From Bacteroidales bacterium UBA5197 (GTDB lineage Bacteria; Bacteroidota; Bacteroidia; Bacteroidales; Lentimicrobiaceae), in assembly GCA_002412885.1 (NCBI GenBank), contig DHVX01000062.1, positions 33,746 through 97,745 on the forward strand: a stretch of 64,000 bases of DNA, read 5' to 3'. Below the pieces are notes generated by a model. It was given only the letters and a program-made list of their open reading frames with translations. It ran no database searches and was not told the origin of the DNA. The translations under genes and the position numbers were made by a program. Positions 26,108 through 35,184 of the stretch are shown here, piece by piece; the stretch's first letter is position 1, and each line of letters opens with the position of its first letter.

Positions 26108-27214
26108 ATGAGGACAATTTTCTACATAGTGCAGAAGGAGTTTCTTCAGATATTCAGAAACAGGATGATGCTTCCCATCATCTTCATCATTCCTATTGTT
26201 CAGTTGCTGATACTTTCTTACGCCGTTACATTTGAAATTAAAAGCATCAGACTAAGCATAACTGACAATGACAACACCGTTGCATCGCGCCGCTTAGCGG
26301 GTCATTTCAGGTCTTCACCATTTTACAATATCGTCGGCGAAAGCGCCGATCAGAGAGATGGCGCGGAAATGCTTCATAATGGAAGTGCGCACCAGATGAT
26401 TGTGCTGCTGCCGGGTTTTGAAAAAGCGCTGGCCAAAGGCCAACCCGCACATGTTCAGATTGTTACCGATGCAATTAACGGAAGTGCTGCCGCTCTGATG
26501 AACGCCTATACCTTGCAAATTATCGGTGATTACAATCGTGAAATTCTGGCAGAGGTCAGCCCCCAGGCAGGGATGCCGGTAAAGCTGACCTGGTCGTACT
26601 GGTTCAATCCGCAATTGGATTACAAGACTTATATGGTACCGGGAATACTGGTGCTTCTGGTGACCATCATTGGAATGTTTTTGTCGGGAATGAATGTGGT
26701 GCGCGAGAAGGAATTGGGCACCATAGAACAGATAAATGTGACGCCCATCCGCAAACATCAGTTTATAGCCGGCAAGCTGATTCCATTCTGGATTATTGCC
26801 CTTTTTGAGCTTGCAATCGGCCTTTTGGTAGCTCGTTTGGTGTTCAGTATTCCAATATTGGGTAATATTTTCCTCATTTTTGTGGTTGCATCGGTATATC
26901 TGTTTGTGGTGATGGGTATCGGTCTGTTTATTTCTACCCTTACAAATACCCAACAGCAATCGATGTTTATCTCGTGGTTTGTACTGGTAATTTTCATCCT
27001 GATGAGCGGTCTTTTTACCCCGGCTGAAAGCATGCCGCAGTGGGCACAAAACCTGAATATAATAAATCCTATTGCTTATTTTATCTCAATAATCCGAATG
27101 ATAATGCTTAAAGGGTCTGGCATTCATGATATTATGATTCCATTGATAATTTTAGCGGGATATGGTTCTGCGGTTTTGAGTCTTTCGGTATGGCGATACC
27201 GCAAAACAATATAA
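26108..27214 (+). CDS. ABC-2 type permease, YbhR-like
   Basis: This is the second half-transporter, 368 residues. It has the same plan as its upstream neighbour: a first helix at ~20-40, a periplasmic domain, five later helices, and the motif REKELGTIEQINVTPIRK near 200. It is 13 bp downstream of the first permease gene and is the last gene of the operon; a 234-bp gap follows to the MltF-like gene. The pair is expected to form a heterodimeric channel coupled to the two separate ATPases and to the adaptor and TolC. Confidence 0.91.
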   Translation: MRTIFYIVQKEFLQIFRNRMMLPIIFIIPIVQLLILSYAVTFEIKSIRLSITDNDNTVASRRLAGHFRSSPFYNIVGESADQRDGAEMLHNGSAHQMIVLLPGFEKALAKGQPAHVQIVTDAINGSAAALMNAYTLQIIGDYNREILAEVSPQAGMPVKLTWSYWFNPQLDYKTYMVPGILVLLVTIIGMFLSGMNVVREKELGTIEQINVTPIRKHQFIAGKLIPFWIIALFELAIGLLVARLVFSIPILGNIFLIFVVASVYLFVVMGIGLFISTLTNTQQQSMFISWFVLVIFILMSGLFTPAESMPQWAQNLNIINPIAYFISIIRMIMLKGSGIHDIMIPLIILAGYGSAVLSLSVWRYRKTI

Positions 27215-27448
27215 CACACCGCAAAAGATTTGTAAAATAATTTTCACTCCTTTGATTTATTTGAATTCATCTCAAAGGGCAGGTCAGTCAAAGGGCCGAA
27301 ATGACGAAATAACTTCAAATGGCACAAATATTGCTAAGTACCTTCCGTCCATTTAAAATGGCCTGGTAATTAAGGGTGTTTGACTGTAAAATATCTAAAA
27401 AGATTTACAGAAATTCTCAGACATCAAGTTTACACCAAAACAAAACAG

Positions 27449-28888
27449 ATGCATAACCGCTTTCTAACACGCATAAATACCGCAATACTTTTTCTATTTA
27501 TTATTTTTGTACCGGGTTCTTTTACCTTGCCTCAGCCAAATAATTTTCTGGGCCACGATGACAAGGGCGGACTACTGGCCGATATACAACGCAGAGGCAA
27601 ACTGGTTGCAATTACTGACGACAACCCATTCAATTACTTCACTTACAAAGGCGAACCCAAAGGCTATCAATACGATATGCTGGAGAGTTTTGCCGGGTTT
27701 CTTGGTGTGGAACTCGAACTTATTGTAGAACCTGACCCTCACCGCGCTTTGCTGTATCTCAGACAGCGACAGGTGGATGTGGTGGCCATGGAACTTCCTG
27801 CTTCAGCCGAACTAAGAAAAGGTATTCTATTTACAGAACCTCTGTTTAACTCAAAACAGGTGCTTGTGCAGCGTAAACCTGATAACTGGCGAAGAATGCG
27901 CGACATGACAACTGTGGAAAACATGCTTGTCAGAAATCTTGACGATCTGAGCAATAAAAAAATAGCCCTTCCTTCTCATAAACAAAAACAGTTTTATCTT
28001 TCTGATATACAGCACGAAACTTCCAATTCGGTTGATATCATCGCATTTAATGATGTTAATGTTGTTGACCTGATTGAAGCTGTGGCTTCCAAAGAAGTTG
28101 ATTACACGATAGCTTATGAGCATACTGCCCTTGCAATGGCAAGGTTATATCCTGATCTGGATGTAAATACTACGGTCAGCCCTGAAATGGGAGTAACATG
28201 GGCGGTTCAGCTGGGGTCAGTCAATCTGGCAAGAGAGATCAACAATTGGATTGAAGAACGCAGAGATGGCCGTGAATTTGTTGCTGCTTATTCCCAATAT
28301 TATAAGAATTCCCGATGGGCAAGATTGGCTCTTGGTCATACACTTCAATATCAGGCAATATCAGAGTTTGATGAACATATTAAACACTCAGGCAATATGA
28401 TAAATTGGGACTGGCGTTTAATCGCAGCCCTGATTTATAAGGAATCAAGATTTCATCCTGATGTGGTTTCTCATCGTGGTGCATTTGGTTTGATGCAGCT
28501 TATGCCTCATACTGCAAAACGATTTGGTGCAGATATCAACTCAACTCCGGCTGAACAAATTGCTGCCGGTGCAAAGCTAATTCAGTATCTCGATAAGTTA
28601 TTTATCAAAACTGTTCCCGATCCCGAGGAAAGAATAAAATTTATACTTGCCTCATATAACATAGGGCAGGCACATATTGTTGATGCACAGAAACTTGCCC
28701 TTAAACACGGAAAAAATCCGCACATCTGGTACGACAATGTTGAATATTTTTTGCTGGCCAAATCACAACCTGAGTTTTATAATGATCCGGTTGTTAAATA
28801 TGGCAAGGTAAAGGGCATTGAAACCCAAAGATTTGTCAGGGATGTGCTGGCTAAATACGACCAATACAAAACCCTTGCAGCAAGGTAA
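27449..28888 (+). CDS. mltF: MltF-like membrane-bound lytic transglycosylase
   Basis: The 479-residue protein has an N-terminal hydrophobic signal/anchor (residues ~8-27), a solute-binding family 3 domain at ~50-275, and an SLT transglycosylase domain at ~315-450. Catalytic Glu332 sits in ALIYKESRFHP, followed by GAFGLMQLMP and ASYNIGQAH. This is the MltF layout, in which the first domain senses peptidoglycan peptides and controls the catalytic one. I chose the ATG at 449 of this kilobase, since it begins the signal, over an in-frame TTG 69 bp upstream. A strong terminator follows the gene. Confidence 0.9.
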   Translation: MHNRFLTRINTAILFLFIIFVPGSFTLPQPNNFLGHDDKGGLLADIQRRGKLVAITDDNPFNYFTYKGEPKGYQYDMLESFAGFLGVELELIVEPDPHRALLYLRQRQVDVVAMELPASAELRKGILFTEPLFNSKQVLVQRKPDNWRRMRDMTTVENMLVRNLDDLSNKKIALPSHKQKQFYLSDIQHETSNSVDIIAFNDVNVVDLIEAVASKEVDYTIAYEHTALAMARLYPDLDVNTTVSPEMGVTWAVQLGSVNLAREINNWIEERRDGREFVAAYSQYYKNSRWARLALGHTLQYQAISEFDEHIKHSGNMINWDWRLIAALIYKESRFHPDVVSHRGAFGLMQLMPHTAKRFGADINSTPAEQIAAGAKLIQYLDKLFIKTVPDPEERIKFILASYNIGQAHIVDAQKLALKHGKNPHIWYDNVEYFLLAKSQPEFYNDPVVKYGKVKGIETQRFVRDVLAKYDQYKTLAAR

Positions 28889-28896
28889 CATAGCTG

Positions 28897-28943
28897 CCAA
28901 AGCATAAAAAAACCGGGCAATATCCGGTTTTTTTGTGCTTTGG
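28897..28943. terminator. Strong bidirectional intrinsic terminator
   Basis: A near-perfect stem runs from CCAAAGCA at 28897 through an A7 tract and ACCGG-type closing pairs to CCGG plus T7 and TGCTTTGG ending at 28943, with a 7-nt loop and one T/G mismatch. It sits 8 bp after the mltF stop and before the 3' end of the convergent SDR gene. Confidence 0.9.
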
Positions 28944-28979
28944 AATTTCCTCAGCCAGAAACAATAAAATGTATCGGGG

Positions 28980-29999
28980 CTATTTCTCTTTTTTCAAATC
29001 CATTTCTATAAGTTTACAGGTCTTCAAGATGGTTTCTTCCAGAGGTGTATATTCAAATTTAAGCGTACAATGCAGCTTTTTTGAAGAATAGGAATAATTG
29101 CCTTTGGAAGTACGCGCTGTTTCACGGGTAATAAGCGGTTTTGTCCCTGTCAGTTTACCCCTGAGCCATTCGAAGCGCCACACGATTTCAAGCGCCAATG
29201 CAGGAACCGGATACTTTGGTTCAGGTTTTCCAAAGCCACGGGCGATCATTGAAAATACATCCTTATAGCTAAAATCACCTCCTGAAACTACAAAACGTTC
29301 ATTCTTTACATCACTTTTTATCAGGCTGGTCATTGCCCTTACCACATCTTCCACGCCGACAAAACCATTGATTCCCTGCCCGTAAAACATTGAATTGCGA
29401 TTAATGGTGGTAAACATGCGGGTACTTCCCTTTTCGGGATGGCCGTAGCCGAGAATGATCGAGGGATTAACTATGACAGCATTCAGCCCTTCAGCAGTGC
29501 CACGCCATACTTCGCGTTCGGCCATATGCTTGCTAAGAGAGTATTTTGAATTGTATCGCCCGGTTTTAAATTGCGATTTTTCATCAATTACATGGCTGTT
29601 TTCTGTTCTTCCAAGGGCTGCAATGGAACTTACATGACAAAACTTTTCAACCCCGGCCTCAAGTGCAGCATTTACCACGTTGGCAGTGCCTTCCACATTG
29701 ATTTTCATCATCAGGTCATGGTCGCGGGGATCGAAAGAAACAATGGCAGCGCAATGATAGACGATACTTACACCTTTCATGGCTTCGTTGATCGCCAGTA
29801 CATCAAGCACATCTCCTTTTATCCATTCTACCTTATTTATCAATGCATCCGCATCTGCACCCAGACTTGAAAAGATTCTGCGTGTGCGGTTAAGGCTGTT
29901 TTCGTTATACAACAACGCCTTAACCGGCTCATCATTTTTTAGCAAATCAAACAGCAGGTACGAACCTACAAGGCCAGTGGCTCCGGTGACTAATATCAT
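28980..29999 (-). CDS. NAD(P)-dependent epimerase/dehydratase (extended SDR)
   Basis: The 339-residue Rossmann-fold oxidoreductase carries the N-terminal nucleotide motif TGATGLVG at residues 5-12, an AAIVSF segment, a catalytic YSLSK motif (Tyr-x-x-x-Lys) and an IILGYGHPEKGS substrate-loop block. It resembles dihydroflavonol-4-reductase/hopanoid-associated-type SDRs of Bacteroidota. The substrate is not clear. It is a single gene, convergent with mltF; its promoter side faces the spacer that holds a dispersed repeat. Confidence 0.88.
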   Translation of the reverse strand: MILVTGATGLVGSYLLFDLLKNDEPVKALLYNENSLNRTRRIFSSLGADADALINKVEWIKGDVLDVLAINEAMKGVSIVYHCAAIVSFDPRDHDLMMKINVEGTANVVNAALEAGVEKFCHVSSIAALGRTENSHVIDEKSQFKTGRYNSKYSLSKHMAEREVWRGTAEGLNAVIVNPSIILGYGHPEKGSTRMFTTINRNSMFYGQGINGFVGVEDVVRAMTSLIKSDVKNERFVVSGGDFSYKDVFSMIARGFGKPEPKYPVPALALEIVWRFEWLRGKLTGTKPLITRETARTSKGNYSYSSKKLHCTLKFEYTPLEETILKTCKLIEMDLKKEK

Positions 30000-30012
30000 G
30001 GGACAAAGCTAA

Positions 30013-30073
30013 GAAATATCCAATATCTAATTTCCAATTTCTGACATCCGAAATCCGGAATCATTTGATTCCG
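30013..30073. repeat. Dispersed intergenic repeat, same family as 1-360
   Basis: The segment reads, in reverse orientation, GATTCCGGAT, CGGATGTCAG and GAAATTGGAAATT-type blocks in the same order as in the left-edge spacer (about 95-110, 240-265 and 330-357). This marks one dispersed repeat family. A short palindrome GGAATCatttGATTCC lies at its end. Confidence 0.6.
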
Positions 30074-30124
30074 TAGTAAGTTCAATGAAATTTTATCAAA
30101 GTTTAGATCAAATCTAAAAGGTTA

Positions 30125-30979
30125 TTAGCGGTTTATGATAAATTTACCTGTATGTATTTCATTTTCAATTTCCATCTGAACAAAATAAAGTCCATTTCCC
30201 AGGGAACTGATATTAACAGGCTCTCCATTATATTCATTAAGGAATAGTACCATTTTCCCGAGAGAATTATAAACGGATACTTTATTTTGTTTTAATGTGC
30301 CCTTCCCAAAGTAAACAAAATTATCAGCCGGGTTAGGGTAAATATGAGCTGTCCTGACATTTAAATCATGTCCTTTTACAGATACAGCCAGCAAATCAGG
30401 CTCACCGCATTCCATGTCGCCCTTTTTAAAATAAAAGAGTGTTTTAATTTCTTCAAACCAATGAGATGGATAATTTACATAATGATAAGTACGACCTATC
30501 CCTACTCCAAAAATAGTAGTGCTGAACATCGGTTCGAAGCAGCAGTTGGAACAATAGGCGTGTCTATAAGAGTAAACTCCGCAAAAATTAGATGCATTAT
30601 ACAAAGTATCATATGAGGTGTTGCAACTGTCATTATATTGATTTGAAAAGGTTGAACTGATTAAACTGTCAAGTTTGGCAACATAAGTCGTATCGCTGTA
30701 ACTATTGAAATAATACTCTGGTTGGTCATAACCATATGTAGAAATATAGTTATCAAAATACCGTCCATAGAAAACGGTATCATTTGAAGCGGAATAGTAT
30801 TTATCGGTAATTACATATCTGGTCACATATGTGGTAGGTAAGCCAGGCCTATACTCCCGATATTGAAATTCATCGTTTACATCAAAGTTGTAGATTTCTC
30901 TTACGGTTGGCATAGTCTGACAAAATGAATTAAATACTACTCCTGCCAGAAGAAACATGAATAATAATGATTTTTGCAT
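30125..30979 (-). CDS. Secreted protein with type IX sorting domain
   Basis: The protein of 284 residues has a signal peptide (cleavage near NSFCQ, residue 21) and a Tyr/Asp-rich body with several cysteines (NSCNTSYD, CSNCCFEP) that I do not recognise. The C-terminal T9SS type A sorting domain covers about the last 75 residues (HIYPNPADNFVYF, then NSLGKMV, ending GKFIINR). It should be exported across the outer membrane by T9SS, consistent with gldD/gldE in this window. The central part has no assigned function. A TACTTTTG box on the minus strand (31072-31065) may be its promoter. Confidence 0.82.
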   Translation of the reverse strand: MQKSLLFMFLLAGVVFNSFCQTMPTVREIYNFDVNDEFQYREYRPGLPTTYVTRYVITDKYYSASNDTVFYGRYFDNYISTYGYDQPEYYFNSYSDTTYVAKLDSLISSTFSNQYNDSCNTSYDTLYNASNFCGVYSYRHAYCSNCCFEPMFSTTIFGVGIGRTYHYVNYPSHWFEEIKTLFYFKKGDMECGEPDLLAVSVKGHDLNVRTAHIYPNPADNFVYFGKGTLKQNKVSVYNSLGKMVLFLNEYNGEPVNISSLGNGLYFVQMEIENEIHTGKFIINR

Positions 30980-31131
30980 GGCTACAAAATTTTTAGTAGT
31001 GAATATTCTAAAATATCTGGATTCAAAAAAGGTAATTTTATTAACTTGTCCAATAGAATCAATACAAAAGTATAAAATATAATACTCAAAACCTCTTAGC
31101 TAAATCAGTTCATTCCATATCTGGTTGGATT

Positions 31132-31163
31132 TTTGAACAATTCGTCTCTATGCCTTACCTTTG
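31132..31163 (+). promoter_or_regulatory. tyrS promoter, TTTG-N20-TACCTTTG
   Basis: TTTG at 31132-31135 and TACCTTTG at 31156-31163 are 20 bp apart, an excellent match to the Bacteroidota primary sigma promoter. The tyrS ATG follows 15 nt downstream. Confidence 0.75.
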
Positions 31164-31178
31164 CAAAAAACTGAATAG

Positions 31179-32468
31179 ATGAATTTTGTTGAAGAACTAC
31201 AGTGGCGAGGTATGGTTCATACCATAATGCCGGGAACTGAAGAAATACTGAATAAAGAAATGATTTCGGCGTATGTGGGTATTGACCCGACCGCCGATTC
31301 GCTGCATATCGGCCATCTGGTGGGTGTGATGATGCTGAAACACCTTCAGCGAAACGGCCACAAACCCATTGTTTTATTGGGCGGTGCTACCGGAATGATA
31401 GGTGATCCCTCAGGAAAATCGGAAGAACGCAACCTGCTCGATGAGGATACCTTACGCCACAATCAGGACTGCCTGCAAAAGCAATTGACAAAATTGCTTG
31501 ATTTCGATACAAACGAAGCCAACCGGGCCGAATTGGTAAACAATTATGACTGGATGAAAGAGTTCAGTTTTCTGGATTTTATCCGTGATATCGGCAAACA
31601 TATCACTGTAAATTATATGATGGCCAAGGATTCGGTGAAAAAACGCCTGACAGGTGAAGCCGGTGATGGCATGTCGTTTACCGAATTTACGTATCAGCTG
31701 GTGCAGGGTTACGACTTCCTGCATTTATACAAGCACAACAATTGCAAGCTTCAGATGGGAGGCTCTGATCAGTGGGGAAATATCACCACCGGTACCGAAC
31801 TGATTCGCCGTAAAACTGGTGGCGAAGCTTTTGCCTTGACCTGTCCGCTTATTACCAAGGCTGATGGAGGTAAATTCGGGAAAACTGAAACCGGTAATGT
31901 TTGGCTTGATCCGGAAAGAACTTCTCCTTACAAATTCTACCAGTTCTGGCTCAATACTTCAGATACAGACGCCGAAAAATACATCCGTATTTTTACCCTT
32001 TACGGAAAAGAAGAGATTGATGCTATGATAGCTGAACATCAGACAGCACCCCATCAGCGTCTTCTGCAAAAAGCCCTGGCCAAGGACATAACCATACGAA
32101 TCCATTCCGAAGCCGATTTTCAGGCAGCAGTAGAAGCCTCTGAAATCCTTTTCGGTAAAGGCACTGCTGAAGCACTTCACAAACTGGATGAGGAAACGCT
32201 GCTTTCGGTGTTTGAGGGTGTCCCGCAATTTGAGATTCAAAAAACTGAACTCTTCAATGGCATTGGCATTGTTGATCTGGTTGCTGAAAAAACAAGCATT
32301 TTCCCTTCAAAAGGTGAAGCCCGCCGCATGCTTAAAGATGGTGGTGTGCAGGTAAATAAGGCTAAAATCGGAGAGGATTTTATCGCAAATGCTTCACACC
32401 TGCTCAGCCAAAAATACATGCTGGTGCAAAAAGGCAAGAAGAATTATTACCTGCTGATTGCAAGATAG
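31179..32468 (+). CDS. tyrS: Tyrosyl-tRNA synthetase
   Basis: This class I synthetase charges tRNA-Tyr. The 429 residues show the HIGH motif intact at 43-46 (SLHIGHLVG), the tyrosine-pocket block YQLVQGYDFLHLY, the QMGGSDQWGNI motif, and a KMSKS equivalent reading KFGKT in GGKFGKTETGN. The RNA-binding S4 domain at the C-terminus covers the last ~65 residues (FPSKGEARRMLKDGGVQVN). This is the bacterial TyrRS (TyrRS-S) type. It has its own clear promoter and is convergent with purN, 53 bp away. Confidence 0.97.
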   Translation: MNFVEELQWRGMVHTIMPGTEEILNKEMISAYVGIDPTADSLHIGHLVGVMMLKHLQRNGHKPIVLLGGATGMIGDPSGKSEERNLLDEDTLRHNQDCLQKQLTKLLDFDTNEANRAELVNNYDWMKEFSFLDFIRDIGKHITVNYMMAKDSVKKRLTGEAGDGMSFTEFTYQLVQGYDFLHLYKHNNCKLQMGGSDQWGNITTGTELIRRKTGGEAFALTCPLITKADGGKFGKTETGNVWLDPERTSPYKFYQFWLNTSDTDAEKYIRIFTLYGKEEIDAMIAEHQTAPHQRLLQKALAKDITIRIHSEADFQAAVEASEILFGKGTAEALHKLDEETLLSVFEGVPQFEIQKTELFNGIGIVDLVAEKTSIFPSKGEARRMLKDGGVQVNKAKIGEDFIANASHLLSQKYMLVQKGKKNYYLLIAR

Positions 32469-32521
32469 AAATTGGTGATTCTATATCGTTGTGTGAATGG
32501 CGGGTAAGCTTGAATGGTTTC

Positions 32522-33085
32522 TTATCCCAACAAAGTCTCAATCACAATGGGATAATGCTCATACTCAAGCTGATGTACCCTTTCGGCTAAAGTTTCCGGA
32601 GTGTCATCCGGCAATACCGGGCATTTTACCTGCAGAAGTACTTCTCCGCGGTCATACACTTCATCAATCAGGTGAATGGTAATACCCGATTCTTTATCGC
32701 CTGCTTCAATCACCGACTCATGCACCTGCATACCATACATCCCTTTTCCTCCGTAAAGAGGTAAAAGGGCAGGATGGATATTTACAATACTATTGCGGAA
32801 ATTACGGGTTATGTTTCCGGGTATCAGCCATAGAAATCCTGCCAAAACGATCAGGTCGATCTTGCGGCTTTGCAGATCTTTCAGTATTTGGTCACCTCCA
32901 TAAAACTTTTCACGGTCGAAAAGTACGAGGGGAATTTTTAAGCGGTTGGCCCTTTGAATCACAAACGCTTTGGGGTTGTTACAGTAAATGGCTTCAACAC
33001 GGGCAATATTCCCTTTGGCAAAATGATTTACAAGATGTTCAGCATTGGATCCGCTGCCCGAGGCAAAAATAGCAATTCGTTTCAT
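32522..33085 (-). CDS. purN: Phosphoribosylglycinamide formyltransferase
   Basis: This enzyme catalyses the third step of purine synthesis, transfer of a formyl group from 10-formyl-tetrahydrofolate to GAR. The 187-residue protein shows the N-terminal FASGSGSNAEHL phosphate loop, the catalytic Asn-His pair in VNIHPALLP, the folate-loop KGMYG, and the catalytic Asp in IHLIDEVYDRGEVL. The length is normal for PurN. I use the start at 33085 (MKRIAIFASG) because 21 nt of upstream frame add residues outside the family. It is convergent with tyrS. Confidence 0.95.
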   Translation of the reverse strand: MKRIAIFASGSGSNAEHLVNHFAKGNIARVEAIYCNNPKAFVIQRANRLKIPLVLFDREKFYGGDQILKDLQSRKIDLIVLAGFLWLIPGNITRNFRNSIVNIHPALLPLYGGKGMYGMQVHESVIEAGDKESGITIHLIDEVYDRGEVLLQVKCPVLPDDTPETLAERVHQLEYEHYPIVIETLLG

Positions 33086-33208
33086 GGCATGGTAGTTTCG
33101 CTGCAAAGGTAGGGAGAAACAAGCTGCTCATGCAATTTTTATCTCCTCAGACTTAGCGTTGATTCAATAATAGCACGGCAATTTATTAATCATTACGCAT
33201 GAAAATAT

Positions 33209-33242
33209 TTTGTGCTTTCAGGCAACCCATTCCTTATTTTTG
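33209..33242 (+). promoter_or_regulatory. Candidate promoter of the second ECF sigma gene
   Basis: TTTG at 33209-33212 and TATTTTTG at 33235-33242 are 22 bp apart and lie 25 nt before the ATG. Confidence 0.5.
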
Positions 33243-33267
33243 TGTCTGCAATAGTACAAGGGAATGA

Positions 33268-33834
33268 ATGCGTAGCGAACAGCAATTGGTAAATGACTGT
33301 TTATCAGAAAATAAACAGGCGCAATACGAATTGTACCAACGATTTTCGGGGGTACTTTTTGGTATATGCCTTCGCTACACCCGCAACCGTGCCGAAGCTG
33401 AGGATCTTTTGCAGGAAGCATTCATCAGAATTTTTGCCAAACTGAATTCCTTCGGATTTAAAGGTTCTTTGGAAGGCTGGTTAAAACGATTGGTCGTTAA
33501 TCAGGCAATAAATTTCAGACGCGACAACCTGAAACATCTGTTTATAAACAGTTTTGCCGAACCTCCTGAACCTGAACCTGAGGATGATACAGGGTCTTTT
33601 TCGGCATCAGCAATCCCTAGAGAGAAATTGTTGCTGATGATACAATCACTACCCGATGGCTATCGCCTGGTTTTCAATATGTATGTTTTTGAGAATCTCA
33701 GCCATCAACAAATTTCAGAAATGCTGGGCATCAGCAATAACACTTCAAAAACACAGCTGATGAAAGCCCGCAAAAAACTAAGACAAATGGTTGAGGCAGA
33801 ACTTGCCACAAAAAATATAAGCGTGCAGTCATGA
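33268..33834 (+). CDS. ECF sigma-70 factor
   Basis: The 188-residue sigma factor has region 2 at ~12-75 (LYQRFSGVLFGICLRYTRN, then AEDLLQEAFIRIFAKL) and region 4 at ~125-180 (LPDGYRLVFNMYVFENLSHQQISEMLGIS). The family often governs secretion or envelope functions in Bacteroidota. Its last codons overlap the ATG of the next gene in an ATGA arrangement, so the pair should be translated together. The next gene gives a membrane-spanning partner, suggesting a sigma / membrane-anchor module like sigma/anti-sigma operons. It is not FecI-type by context. Confidence 0.92.
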   Translation: MRSEQQLVNDCLSENKQAQYELYQRFSGVLFGICLRYTRNRAEAEDLLQEAFIRIFAKLNSFGFKGSLEGWLKRLVVNQAINFRRDNLKHLFINSFAEPPEPEPEDDTGSFSASAIPREKLLLMIQSLPDGYRLVFNMYVFENLSHQQISEMLGISNNTSKTQLMKARKKLRQMVEAELATKNISVQS

Positions 33835-35171
33835 AAGACGAACGAAACAAAATTGATGACCTTTTCAGAGAAGGCCTGAGCGATTTAAATCCTCCGCCCC
33901 CACCTGATGTGTGGACGCGGGTGGATGCTGCGCTTCCTCCTTCAGGTTCTGCACCGGTTTCTGTGCCAATTGGCAAAAGATGGATACTGACTGGTTTTGG
34001 CGGGCTTCTCATTACCAGCATCGCTTTGCTGTGGTTTTTCAACGCCCGCATCAACACTAAAACTGAAAAAGCAGATTCATCATCTCCTATGCAACAATCC
34101 ACAGAAACCTCCATCTCTGCCACAGAAAAGCAGCAGGGTTCGGATGTTAATTTATCTGCTGTTAATCCACAAAAATCATCTCAAAAGGGAATTGTTACCG
34201 AAAATACAGTTCAGAATATTTCACAGGCAGACAAATCAAGTACAGCAGAAAGAATTTCTCATGGTGCTGTCAATATCAAAGGCGAAGAAGAAACACAAAC
34301 ATTCGTTGCTGAAACATCGGCAAACAATAATGCTTCCCAAAGTACAAATGAGTTAGAGTTGCTTGATTTACGCAGCGATTTTACCAACTGGCTTTCCTCC
34401 CGCACCAGCGCTGAGATTGTCGCGGAGAATTCCCCGGCTTTTGATCTGCGTTACAAGAACTCAGGAAATCCTTTGTTGCCTGAACCCACTTCAATTCCAC
34501 TTATCGGCGGGGCTTATGCTTCGTGGGATATGATCTATTACGGCAATGACCATCGCAAACAAAGCCGGTCAGCCGGACTAAGTCTGGGCACCTTCAAAGG
34601 AGCGTGGGAGTTTGAAACCGGAATTGCTTACGCCATCAGCGACGATAATGGAAGGTTCGACATCAATTACAGCTCTTACGACAGCATAGGCTTCTACAAT
34701 AAAGTAGTTTCTTTCAGTCCTGATCTGCAAAATCCCGGAAGGATACTTTTCAACACAGTAATTGAAGGAGTTTATGATTCAATCGGGCATAATATTCAAA
34801 CGCAAACCTTTAATAGTTACACCTACCTTCAGATTCCGCTGATGGCCGGTTACCGGGTTTATGCCAACCGTTTTCTCACCATCAGCCTGAAAGCAGGGCC
34901 GGTGTTTTCGCTGATGATTGGTTCTGATGAGCAGCAGGCAAGCTTCAGTCAGGAAAATGCCAGCCTTCAATCCATCAGCGATCTCAGTCCTGACAGGGTA
35001 TCAGCCAACTGGCAGGTTGCGGCTTCACTTGGTGTTGGTTTGCGGCTGTCACGCAGATTTACTTTGCTTGCCGAACCAACCTATAAAAGCTACTTGCGAC
35101 CTGTGTATCAGAATACCCGGACAAAACCACAAAGCATTGGTATAAAAACCGGATTACTTTACCGATTCTAA
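33831..35171 (+). CDS. Protein with cytoplasmic head, inner-membrane helix and C-terminal outer-membrane beta-barrel
   Basis: The 446-residue protein is unusual in layout. A short cytoplasmic N-terminal segment (1-50, with LFREGLSDLNPPPPPDVW) precedes one membrane helix at ~51-70. A Ser/Thr/Gln-rich linker of over 100 residues to ~185 follows, then a ~260-residue beta-rich domain of alternating aromatic strands ending in LLYRF, typical of PorT/OmpA-like outer-membrane barrels. It overlaps the ECF sigma gene by 4 bp, so the head may act as an anti-sigma domain. Both the barrel and the anti-sigma role are inferences from pattern; I recognise no ZAS motif. Two secreted PKD proteins follow. Confidence 0.72.
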   Translation: MKDERNKIDDLFREGLSDLNPPPPPDVWTRVDAALPPSGSAPVSVPIGKRWILTGFGGLLITSIALLWFFNARINTKTEKADSSSPMQQSTETSISATEKQQGSDVNLSAVNPQKSSQKGIVTENTVQNISQADKSSTAERISHGAVNIKGEEETQTFVAETSANNNASQSTNELELLDLRSDFTNWLSSRTSAEIVAENSPAFDLRYKNSGNPLLPEPTSIPLIGGAYASWDMIYYGNDHRKQSRSAGLSLGTFKGAWEFETGIAYAISDDNGRFDINYSSYDSIGFYNKVVSFSPDLQNPGRILFNTVIEGVYDSIGHNIQTQTFNSYTYLQIPLMAGYRVYANRFLTISLKAGPVFSLMIGSDEQQASFSQENASLQSISDLSPDRVSANWQVAASLGVGLRLSRRFTLLAEPTYKSYLRPVYQNTRTKPQSIGIKTGLLYRF

Positions 35172-35184
35172 TCCCATCTCAACT

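Noticed and set aside
26315..27049. 244-residue minus-strand frame antisense to the YbhR-like permease
   Set aside because: Its composition (many His, Gln, Asn) is typical of antisense reading of membrane-protein codons.
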